This document shows positions 47,201-57,413 of a stretch of DNA of 64,000 nt, one piece after another. Source of the DNA: Adineta steineri. Lineage: Eukaryota > Rotifera > Eurotatoria > Adinetida > Adinetidae. Under the pieces are notes generated by a model. It had not been told where the DNA came from. It saw only the letters and a program-made list of their open reading frames with translations, and did no database searches. Made by a program: the position numbers and the translations under genes. Where the stretch lies: positions 1 to 64,000 of the forward strand of contig CAJNOI010000199.1 of the NCBI GenBank assembly GCA_905250115.1, read 5' to 3'. Each line of letters begins with the position of its first letter. Within the stretch, counting starts at the first letter, position 1.

Positions 47201-50032
47201 GCGGAATCATATGAGTGTATCCGATTTCGAGTATGAGATTTTTCCTACATACTATTCGAATCCCAATCGGAAACTACTTCATGGTCTCACTCCCATTATC
47301 TATACATATTGATTCCTAGAAGTCTATCTCATTCACGAAAACTTTTAGATAAATGTTCCGTACTTGAATGTATACCACTTATATTAGATCATCAATCTCA
47401 AAATGAAAATTTTAATCAATAATAATTTCACTTACGCATACAAATGATCACCAAATTGTTTGAAAATTTCCGCCATACCTTGTTTACTGGTTTGATTCTT
47501 CTTTGCTAACCTAAAAAAAGAAGTTCAGTTTACGTGACACGACATTTATGCGCACGACAATTGCCTGCAAGACGTGAACGCACACGACGCTTACGCATAG
47601 AATAAAAGTTTTACGTTCTGTTCTCATCTAATTGAATTACCCATATGTATTAACAGAAATAAAAATGTTCCGTTAGTGACACTTAATTATTAAGAAAATA
47701 TATAAAAAATACTACTGAGAATCAAAAGATTAGCTTGCTTTTTACATCAAAATCAGATAAAAGTCGAATACGAAATATGATCAAAGAATTTCATACTGTT
47801 TCAAGGAGCGACTATTTAAAAATGGTCAGATCAGTGTTTAATTTCCGAATGAGTACGTTCTTTTTCTCAATAAGCGCAACCATTGTGCGCATAAATGTCG
47901 GTCAATCCAATCTCCAAGTCATCTACATAATTCTATTTAATAATAAATTAACTCACTGAAGTGCTAGTTGATATTGATTCTTTTTAAAAAGTATATTAAG
48001 TCTTGAATGTAAATCTTTTTCGATTAAACGATGTAATTCTCCATCACCAGTTAATATATGAATATAACCCCATTCATCAAGAACACATTGTATACGTGAT
48101 ATACCAACAGAATAAGCCTGTAATTGAGGATTTGTATCATAAACAGCTAATGTTTGTAATTCGGTTGTTGTTTTATGAATTGAACTAGAAAAATAAAATG
48201 TTTTCGAAATCAAAATTAAATTAAATGAAAATTTTACTCTGCTGCTAATTGTAATAAAATAGCTGATTGTTGTTGTGTATTAGTTGGATTAGTTGTTGTT
48301 GATGTTGTTGTAATTGCTTTTCGATTTTCTTTTGTAACAACTATTAAATAATTAAACCACCAATGTATAGTTAATTTTTCTCCTTCAATAGCTAAACCAA
48401 CACGTTTATCTTCTCCAACATATGAAAAAACTCCTGTAGAATTTGCAATAACGAATTGTAATTCACCATCAAGATCGGATTGTGCTAAAACAGCACATCT
48501 CGGTGAACAACCAATATGTGTTTCAAGAATTGTTATATTAAATTGTGCTGGTGGTTGTTGATGATGTGTTAAATGAAATGGTCGACGATCACGTAATGTA
48601 GATGTTAAAGTAGATGATACAGAAGCAGCAACAGCAACAGCAGTTGATATACCAGCTGTTGGAGCTGTTGGTATAAGTCGAAATGAAAGAACATTTGTTT
48701 CAGTCGTTGCATAAACTATTAAACCACCGTGTGGTTTTGTTCCTTCAACAAGTGCTAAATTTGTTATTGGCTTTTCAGCTTGATAAAATGGTGTTGTGAA
48801 TTTATAACGTCTTTAAAACAAAATGAAAGTATAAATAATTTTTTTGTACTAAAAAAAATTATTCTTCGATAGGAAAATGATTGATGTAGTACTCGTAGAA
48901 CAAAGGCATGCTAGAAAGAATTACAAAACTGTACTGAGAGTGAAGGTGGATATGGGTGAGCACGTCCGCAGAAAAGTTTTTCAGGGTGGGAAGAGGGAGA
49001 GACTGACGATTTTACAGGAAAAGACCATCACAGAAAAAGGTTATTCTAAATCTCTGAAAACTGTTCGCCCTGTACCCCTCCCCAGGTATTAAAAATTGTT
49101 TTTTGGGAGGGGAATCGATCCTTCCAATCCCACCTTTGAGAACGTCCCTGGATATGGGTATGGGTGTGGGAACTAGGTGAATACAGTATCCACCCTCAAA
49201 TTCACCCACACCCTCCTAGATTTTAGTTTCTCCTGCAACGTATGTATACAAAATATCTTAACACATACTTTTCTTTAATTAAATCAGTTGATGCAAAAAA
49301 ATATATTGCTCCATTTTCACAGCCAAGTACTATATGTCGATCAGTAATAGCTACAGCACATATCTATTGAAAATAAAAGAAATCTTTATTTTGTTTCATC
49401 GAATTAAATTTGAATTACTTTTGAATTTGGATGATCATTTGGTAATATTGATATAATTTTTGCTGGTTCTGTATTTTCTTTTTCTACAAGTGTCTATTAA
49501 ATAAACTATTTGATAGATTTCTTTGAATATAAAAGATCCTAATGAAACTAACTTTATCTGTTTTCCATAATTTAATCGTTTGTTTTGTTTCATTTTCATC
49601 CATCTTAAAATTTCAAATAGAATGTTTTTTTTTTCATTTAATAATTTTATTCTTACTCCAATTGCTATTAATGTATCACCTGCTGAATGTGCTAATAATT
49701 GTAATGAAATATCAAATGAACGTATATGATTAGCTTCATAATCACGATTAATAACACATAATGAACCATCACTACAACCAAATATCAATTGACCATCACC
49801 AGCACCATTTGTACTAGTTGATGCAATAACTTGAATATTCTAAATATAATATTATACAATAATATCTTTTTCTCTTCTATTTTTCATACTTTAACATCTT
49901 CTAATGGTTTTCCACCTTTTCGTTTAACGATTTCTTTATCAAAAAAATTAAATCGACGCCACTAAATAAATTATATTAGTCTTTTAATTTTCATCGATTT
50001 TTATTTCCTACTTGTTGAACACCTGACGCCAT
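44201..50032 (-). CDS. VPS11: VPS11, core subunit of HOPS/CORVET
   Basis: Twenty exons: 50012-50032, 49890-49961, 49657-49839, 49553-49603, 49419-49493, 49269-49363, 48238-48810, 47957-48184, 47436-47510, 47079-47157, 46793-47024, 46414-46733, 46219-46359, 45560-45648, 45337-45509, 45200-45285, 45027-45148, 44873-44968, 44741-44815, 44201-44342 (2928 nt, 975 aa; human 941). Start QQWRRFNFFDKEIV; beta-propeller N-terminus; a middle with LNILFKKNQYQLAL and GDHLYAKNEFESATDQYC; clathrin-type helical repeats; RING-H2 near the C-terminus (CSACKMD, HFFCEHSFHEHC, CPLC); end GVIAEFLGRRLFDKVR. It tethers late endosomes and lysosomes before fusion. Introns 6, 13 and 19 are long because each carries a repeat. 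Confidence 0.96.
44537..44596. repeat. Telomere-like foldback repeat, copy I (VPS11 last intron)
   Basis: ATGTGGGTGTGGGTATGG, spacer, then CTATATCCACACCCACACTC. Arms pair well. It lies within the nearly 400-nt intron before the last VPS11 exon. Confidence 0.72.
45731..46056. repeat. GTACGGC foldback element, full copy in VPS11 intron 13
   Basis: About 326 bp. The left arm begins AGGGTACGGTAGTTCC and runs through AAAAGCGAGCTCGAAATTTG and GAGTTTACG. The right arm is its reverse complement (CGTAAACTCCAAATTTCGAG ... GGAACCGCCGTACTCT). Arms are about 85-90 nt around a spacer of about 150 nt. There is no coding capacity, so it would be non-autonomous. The short copy in SIRT2 intron 6 shares both ends. 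Confidence 0.75.
49075..49112. repeat. C-rich/G-rich hairpin in VPS11 intron 6
   Basis: CCCCTCCCC and GGGAGGGG face each other about 20 nt apart, beside copy J of the telomere-like family. They form a strong short stem in an otherwise AT-rich intron (49268 down to 48811). Confidence 0.5.
49150..49218. repeat. Telomere-like foldback repeat, copy J (VPS11 intron 6)
   Basis: GGATATGGGTATGGGTGTGG, spacer, then CCACCCTCAAATTCACCCAC and ACCCTCC. This is the third intronic copy of the family in the window. Confidence 0.65.
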
Positions 50033-50071
50033 TGAAAAAGAAAAAAGTTTTATCTAAAAAATAGAAGAATT
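50033..50071 (-). promoter_or_regulatory. 39-nt VPS37-VPS11 intercistronic region with 3' splice site
   Basis: Between the VPS37 TAA and the VPS11 ATG, the minus strand reads TTCTTCTATTTTTTAG (AG at 50055-50054) and then 21 nt to the ATG. A pyrimidine tract plus AG with no upstream donor in so short a gap fits a spliced-leader trans-splice acceptor within a polycistronic unit. Confidence 0.5.
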
Positions 50072-50626
50072 TTATTGTTTTCGTTTTTCAATTTGATATA
50101 AATGATAGAATTTTTCTGTAATACAACGAAGTTTAATTGTTTCTTGTCGATCATGAAGAAACTTTTTTATAAATATTTCAATATCATGATCATTATGATT
50201 TGTATTTAAGAATGTTTCAATCATTTCATCATTAGCTTGTTCATTTGTTTGAACATCTGATTGAAGTTTTGCTAAAATTATATCCGGTGAAGAAATATTA
50301 TTTTGTTGATTTATTTTTAATTTTAAATATTGATCACGTAATGGTTTTAATTCAGCAAAAGAATGAGATAATTGCTGACGTATATGAATTAATTCTGGTT
50401 CTCGTTTAAGATTATTCTTAGCTAAATATCGATTATGTTCAATAAGTTGTCGACGTTTATGTTCCATTGCTTGAATTGTTGGTAATGTTTGAATGAAATG
50501 TAATAATTCAGTTGGATTATTATTTAATTTTGCAAGAACATTTATTGGCATTTGATGAATTTGTAATTGAGCTTCATAAAATGTTTGATCCAATATAGGT
50601 AGTGGTTTTAATCGATTTGGATACAT
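50072..50626 (-). CDS. VPS37: VPS37-like ESCRT-I subunit
   Basis: Single exon, 184 aa. A Mod(r)/VPS37 helical domain covers most of the chain: PTELLHFIQTLPTIQAMEHK, then LIEHNRYLAKNNLKREPELI, HIRQQLSHSFAELKPLRDQY, and a last helix HDIEIFIKKFLHDRQETIKL. It should form part of the ESCRT-I complex with TSG101 and VPS28, sorting ubiquitinated cargo into endosomal vesicles. The paralogue (A-D) cannot be told. No UEV-like N-terminus is present, which speaks against an A-type. VPS11 starts 39 nt downstream on the same strand. Confidence 0.85.
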   Translation of the reverse strand: MYPNRLKPLPILDQTFYEAQLQIHQMPINVLAKLNNNPTELLHFIQTLPTIQAMEHKRRQLIEHNRYLAKNNLKREPELIHIRQQLSHSFAELKPLRDQYLKLKINQQNNISSPDIILAKLQSDVQTNEQANDEMIETFLNTNHNDHDIEIFIKKFLHDRQETIKLRCITEKFYHLYQIEKRKQ

Positions 50627-51440
50627 GATGTGTAGAAAAAAAACAAGAAAATTCGCGCTGAATATTAAAAATATTTCCTTTATTAAAATAATTTACAGTA
50701 AAGTTACTTATGTCTGTAAACATGGAAATGAATCTGTATGAATGATTTAGTCAAAATTTTAATCAAACAATTCTAACAGAAATATTTCAACAATCTATTT
50801 TTTTTTAGGTTTCATTTTGAAATGATATATATTCTCATTTTTTTTCATAAACGATTGTCTGCGAAACGTAAAAAACAATACAACCCTTTCATTATTAATT
50901 ATATATATCTACAAACAATAACGTTCATATTCTCTCTTGTCATCTGCAAATAAACATGAAGAAAAAAAACATTGTTTTCTTATTTGTTTCTTTTTCTTTT
51001 CCATATAACGAAAAAAACAACTGAGAAATTCTGCGTTTGTTGTCTTGCTGCAGATAAATCGAATAGAGAAAAAAAAAGAAACAAAAATAAGAAATAAATG
51101 ATATAAGTATGTACGAATTCGATGTTGAATTAAAGGAACAAGAAGAGAAAAAAGAAAGGAGAAAAAAAAGAGAATGTTTTTATGCTAATATTTAAGAAGA
51201 AAAAAATCGCAACAAAAAAAAAGTGAAAGGAAATTATAAAAGCTCACAATAGATATCTATAATATGTACAACAGAAAAAAAAGGAAAAAACAACAATTTA
51301 TTGCTGCTAAACTCGAACACCTGAGCATGAGATTAGAAATAAGCGAACCAACGAAAAAAAAAAGATTTGACATATTATGAGAGAACTCGAATGTATCACA
51401 CATCACCGGTTATCAAAACAAATAAACAAACACACATAAA
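50627..51440. other. Intergenic, A-rich, no gene
   Basis: 814 bp between the VPS37 start and the RhoGAP stop, full of poly(A) runs interrupted by G (GAAAAAAAAAG). It is the promoter side of the putative VPS37-VPS11 unit. Nothing else recognised. Confidence 0.4.
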
Positions 51441-54400
51441 TCACACATAATTTTCACGACCTGTTGATAATTTATTTTGATTTGTATGTTCAAATAATTT
51501 TGCTTTTTCACGTACTGACCAAGATATATCACATGGTCGAAGTTCTGTATGCATATCGAATGAAAATCCTTTTATTGGTGGTTGTTCGGATGATGATGAT
51601 AGTGGTGGTGTTGATGAAATACGTCTTTCAATTGATTGATAACGTGGAATGTATGATGAAGAATTTTCACTTGCATAAATTCGATTTTGATTAATTATGA
51701 CTGGTGTTGATGAACGTGATGGTCTTTCATGTTGTTGTTGTTGTTGTTGTTCTTGATCAATCATTTTATATCGAAGAGCATTTTGTCTATGACATGGACG
51801 ACATCGTCCAGTGATTGATGATGATGATGATGATGATATTAATACATCATCAATTGGTTTCATTTGTATTGCTGTACCAAGTTTAAATGGTCGTGAATCC
51901 GAATGATGAATAAATATTCGATCACGTTCGATTTTACTTTGTGTGTTTGAATTTGTTTGATTGTGATGTTCATATCGAGAAGTCATATATATTTGATTTG
52001 TTGTTGCTATTAATGGACCATTATGTCGAGAACGACCATCGACTGTTGTAGGTGGTTGTTGTTGTTGTCGAGTATGGATATGATTAGATACAGGTGGTTG
52101 TATTGATTGAATAGTTGAAGGTGAATTTAACCTTCTATTAAATGAAGCTAAAGAAAATGATGCTGAACGTGTTGCTATGGAATTATTAAAACGTTGATTT
52201 ATTGTGCTTAATGGTTCACTTGTTAAATCCAAATCTTGCTGCTCAAGATGTGTTGATCTAAGACGAGAAAAAAATAGAAACCATTGAATAATTAAAATTT
52301 GTTTTCTTTTTATATAAATATTTTTATCTTAATATAGCAGTCGTTAGAAAAAATTGTTTGTCTGAGCAACCATCCCTTACATACCGTATTATTATTTCTT
52401 ACTTAAAACTATTTACAATCTGTAAAAATAAAAAACGTTTTAATATAAATATTTTGCTTTCAGATTGAACCAAAAAAATGAATATATTACTAGAGGTGAT
52501 GTGTACGACAATTACCAAACATTATTCTGTTCATAAAGGTAGGAAATGAAAAGAGAAGAATTTATTTTGTAGTCGAAATTGAAAAATAAAAAGAAATTAA
52601 TTCATTTATCTTATCTACTGTTTTATATGAGAATGATTAAAACTTCTGTCATGAGGATAAAAATTATTAGCTATGACTGTTATTGCTTTTTTTTGTGAAA
52701 ATTTACCTTGTAGTCATCGATTCATCATCACTAGTTTTATTTTTTGATTTTATGAATCTTGGTCGTCGTTCATTATTTAAATTTTTACTATTGATTGAAG
52801 ATGTCGACGGTAATATTTGTTCATGTTTTTTTATTATTGTTGATACTTTCTTTTTTATAGTAATTTTTGTATTTAAACTTTTATTTTGTTCATCATCATC
52901 ATCACCTTCATCGGATAGACGGTGAAATTGTTTAAGTGATGATGCACGTTTAACATCATTTGTTGTTAAACGTTTTGATTCTTTTGTTAGATTTTGTTGC
53001 TGTTGCTGTTGTTGTTGTTGATTATGATGTTCATTACTACCTAGAGATGAATGACGTGATATGGGTTTTGTTCGTTTTATTTTTGCTGTTGTCATATTAT
53101 TAACGGTTGTTGTTGATGATCGTACACTTGAATCACCATTTAATACATCACGATCTGAATCATCCGTTGTATCATTTGTTAATTTTTCTCTTGCCATAAA
53201 ATGTTTCGATGGTTTATATGTATTTTTTAGATTTCGACATCGTGTTATAGATAATGATGTTGTTGTTGGAAGTATAATACTTGTTATGACAGTTCCATGA
53301 CCACATGCAATTGATGATGTCCAATCGGGTGGAGATAAAGGTGTAAGACGTCGAAAATGTTCACTTATTTCTGAACTATCATCATTCAATGGTTGATCTG
53401 ATGTAGCTAAACCAGAATCACGAGAGCGATTTACGACAAGTAAATGAGGTGATGATTCAACTTCATCAAGACTTTCAATAGACGATGCTGTTGGTCGTGC
53501 TAAAATTGATTCGTATTTAAAAAACCCGAAAGATTTTTAATTCAAATTTTCATACTTAAATTAGGAATTTGATGAACAATAATATGTTTATCGGGTATAC
53601 ATGTAATAACATCGGAACCAAATAATGATGAAGAATTAACAATTAAAAACTCCACAATTGATGACATAACATCAGCTTCTTGTTTACCAGATGTTATACT
53701 TGTTGATTCCGTTTTAAATAAACTATTTGATACACATAAACCCAAATTAAATGGATTCATTCCATTCGTATCAGCATGTTGAGAAATTCGATAAAGTATA
53801 CATATAAAACCTTTCAATAATAAATGATCTGATTCCGCAAGTGTACTTATAATACTAAAATTAAAAATAATTAAAACTATTTCATCTTTTCCCTTAGTGT
53901 TAATTCTTACTTTCGTCTTGCAAACGTAATTTTTTCTTGTAATGTTGGTAAACGAAGACATTTTTTCCAACTATCATATTGAATTGTACTAAACACGGGT
54001 TCAGGTAATGTTCGTAAAAAATGCTACAAACAAAAATTATATTTATTTATCAAGCAAGGTTCAAGACAAATCATCATCATGCAGGTACAAAAAAAATCTA
54101 GAGGGAGAAATTTTTTTATGACTTCTTCTTACCGTTAATTCTCCTCTTCTAAAAACACTTCAATTTATATTCAGTCAATAAAGATCTGATATTTATGTTA
54201 ATAGAAAAACTTACTTTAAATATTCCGGCTGCTAATATTGGATGTAAATCATCATTTTGTAATAAAATATTTCGTTCAATTTTCTCAATAGATTCTTTAA
54301 CTGATCGTGTATTTGCAACTTTACGAAAAATTCCGGTTGTATCTGGACCTTTATAATAAAGAATTTCCAATAATTGCTAAAAAATAGAATAATTAAATCA

Positions 54401-57400
54401 TAAAAATAATAATTTTAGTTTTCTATACTTGAATAATTGGTGGTAATTGATTATTATTAAGTTTTATTAAATCTTCAAGTTTTTGTCCAAAAAATTGATA
54501 AGATTTCATTCGAGTTTGTGTAGATGATGGGTGATAATCATCAGTTATTTGTTGTATTGGTGGTTTAGAATAATTATCTTTGGATTTTTTTTTATTAAAA
54601 AAACGATGTTTTTTATTTTGATTATCTGTTGTATCACGTTTACGTAATTCAAAATCATGAGAATTTATTGAAACATTATTTAAACTGTTTGTTGAACTAT
54701 TATGATGACTTTGTAATGATAAATGATCATCGCCATCAAATGATGTATTATTTGATGTTTTTAAATGTTTCATTTTTATTGCATATGGATATTCATGACC
54801 TAGGAAAAATTAAAGGAAACATTTTCATTTGAGAAAACTATGTATTAATAAAATAGTTTTTTTAGCTTACTATATGAATAACGATTTAAATTATATCGTG
54901 ATGTACTATTGCTTACTCGAAACATTATCTACTATCTATTTGGTTTGAATTCATCTTCATTCGTTCTGTTCTGTCGAAGTTTTTCTTTTTTTTTTTTCTT
55001 TTACCTCAAATATTTAAAATAGTTGGGAGTTCATACATCGTGTATATGCGCATCGTCAATGTTTGTCTTAACTATGTACATGAACAACATATTTCCCTTT
55101 CTTTTTCTTTTTTCGTTGAACGGCTTCTTTTTTTTTCGTCTTCTTCTTCTTCTTCTTCTTCTTCATTCTACTCAACTTTGAGATATACGATCGACTCTCT
55201 TTATTTGAACCAATCAATTCAAACCACTTTTCTTATCAAGAAAAGGCAGGATACATAAATGAATGTGTGTTACTATTCTTACGACTGTCTAATGATGTAG
55301 ATCAAACTCGTAGTGACATTGATTTCCCGTATGTGCTTAACATATTTATGTCATCATGATTGATATATATCACTCGTTTCTCTTGTTTTTATTAATTCTT
55401 AAAGAAATGTCAAGAATACAATTTATATGTAGGCGTAAAACTATTTCTCTCCTCCTCCTCCTCCTTCTTCTTCTTCTCCACCTCTTCGTTTTGTCTGATA
55501 TGTATACATATATATAAACAAGGACATTGTTAGATTTTAAATAATGATATTAAATTTTTTTTTTCATTTTACCTTTTTCATGATGATTACGATCAGACAT
55601 ACTATCAAGACTTTTTGAACGTATTGTAGTTGTACGAAATAAAGAAAAAATAATCGGTTGATGCCGATCAATTCTTCTTGATCGTTCGTTAATCATTATT
55701 CTTTTTTAAAATAGAATGATAAATACTTTCTTATAAATATTGATTTCCATGCATAATAAAATACTCAAACGAATCGAAAACTACTAGTTACGTGTTGTAT
55801 ATCTTAAGTGTACTCTCATAATTTTTTTTACAGAGAAAAAAAAATCAAAGACGAAAAAAGAAAAAAACTAAGAAGGACAGATGAGAATTTGCATGTATAT
55901 ACATATATATACCTGTAAAATGAAGTTACATGCTCTGTCTTTCCTTTTTTCTTTCTGAATATCAAAATGCGTTATATCAAGCAAATAAAAAAATATATAA
56001 ATATCTACACGTGACAAACAAAATAAACGTACCAATCAATGGTATTAGTTGTGTTTGATTCAATTGTAAAGATGAATTCATTCCTTGGTTCATATTATTA
56101 TTATTATTGTTATTATTATTTGTATTTGATGTTGTATTGGCATCATTTAAAACATATAAAACATAATTATCGATTGATGAATCCTTTGGATTAAAATAAT
56201 TCAATATATATGAAAAATAGAGAAATTTAGTTGACATACTTGAAGATGTGACGTATCAATACATTTTTTTATTAAATCTCGGACGGTTTCTTGTGGTCGA
56301 ATACTGATAACTTTACGCTAAAGAGAAAAATATATATAAAAGATTAAATGTACTCAGTCAAGTTAAGTGTGCTACAATTTGTCAAACAACTTGACCAATA
56401 TATTTGATATTTTTCAACTTACAATTACAAATAATGTTGTAGTATTATTATTATTTTGATCGGGCTCTTGATTTTGATCGATTAAAACACGAACATGTTC
56501 AATATTCGAAGTATTCAATTGCTGCCAAATATTCAGAGCTCTAAAAACGACATATGATATCTTAACAAAAAAAAAGTGTCTATTTAAAATATAGCTAAAC
56601 GTAAGATATTTGTTAAGTATAATGTATTTCTTACGTATGCTATTAATCATGTCTATTGACATACGATCAAAGTAAGAAATACATCACTCTTGAAATATGA
56701 ATAGGATGAGTAGGTATATTTACAGCATTGCTCGAAGCAAAAGTACATTGGATTTCGAGAGAGAAATATTCTTAAGAAGTTGTTAAGAATATAAGTATCG
56801 AGTTTTTATGACTAAATATTATGAATTTATAATTATTTAATGATTCATAAGAAATTTCGTCAACTAATATCTTTTGATGTTTTTTTCTTCTAATTACTTA
56901 CGATTGAATACGTTCATGCCAAATATTTTTAATATCTTTTGTATCAAATTCTACAAGAAAATTTTCAACTAATGGCCAACCAATGATAAACGTTCGTTGA
57001 TGATCATAATATGTTAAAGATGTTATTTCTGATGAAATATAATCATTAAGTTCTGTATATAACCATAATCGATTAATATTAATACGATGTTTGATTCTAA
57101 ATAATGATTGTTTTGGATTTGATTTACCAATAATTAATTCATTTTTATTTGTTAAAATAAATAAACGTCGACATGTTCTATAATCATGAAATAATGTTAC
57201 ATTTGTCCAAAGATCACATGAATCAAATATGCCAACTGATGTTAAACAACGTGATATATCTACTTCTTGTGTAGCTACATCAAGACTTGAACGTTTAGTA
57301 CCAAGAAAATATCGACTTATAGAACGAGATTTTCGTGATGAGGAATGAGATGTTCGTAATTGTTTTTTTAATCGTTCATCATTGAAAATATGTTCTTCTG

Positions 57401-57413
57401 GTTGATTGTTCAT
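51441..57413 (-). CDS. ARHGAP20: ARHGAP20-like Rho GTPase-activating protein
   Basis: Ten exons: 56902-57413, 56423-56540, 56240-56317, 56033-56183, 54429-54799, 54215-54376, 53911-54023, 53556-53854, 52707-53499, 51441-52257 (3414 nt, 1137 aa; human 1191). Order: PH-like region (about 50-170), Ras-association domain (about 190-300, IRPQETVRDLIKKCIDTS to LIGHEYPYAIKM), RhoGAP (about 395-565) with arginine finger R428 in GIFRK and NPFNLGLCVSNSLF, then a long Ser/Gln-rich disordered tail. Domain order and the link between RA and GAP match ARHGAP20. It should stimulate GTP hydrolysis by a Rho-family GTPase under Ras/Rap control. Two more in-frame start exons (55573-55696, 54871-54925) join the exon at 54799. 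Confidence 0.88.
54871..54925 (-). CDS. ARHGAP20: Alternative first exon B of the RhoGAP gene
   Basis: ATG at 54925, 18 codons plus one base (MFRVSNSTSRYNLNRYSY), donor GTAAGC. It is phase 1, so it joins the acceptor before 54799 in frame (..YSHEYPYAIKM). It would make a protein lacking PH and most of the RA domain but keeping RhoGAP. Confidence 0.5.
55573..55696 (-). CDS. ARHGAP20: Alternative first exon A of the RhoGAP gene
   Basis: ATG at 55696, 41 codons plus one base (MINERSRRIDRHQPIIFS..., RSKSLDSMSDRNHHEK), donor GTAAAA, phase 1. It joins in frame to GHEYPYAIKM. No in-frame acceptor precedes it, so it is better read as a start exon than as an internal exon. Basic and Ser-rich. Confidence 0.5.

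Noticed and set aside
48811..49268. A separate small gene in VPS11 intron 6 (frames at 48877 and 49012)
   Set aside because: The interval is intronic, holds the telomere-like repeat and a GC hairpin, and the frames have no recognisable protein.
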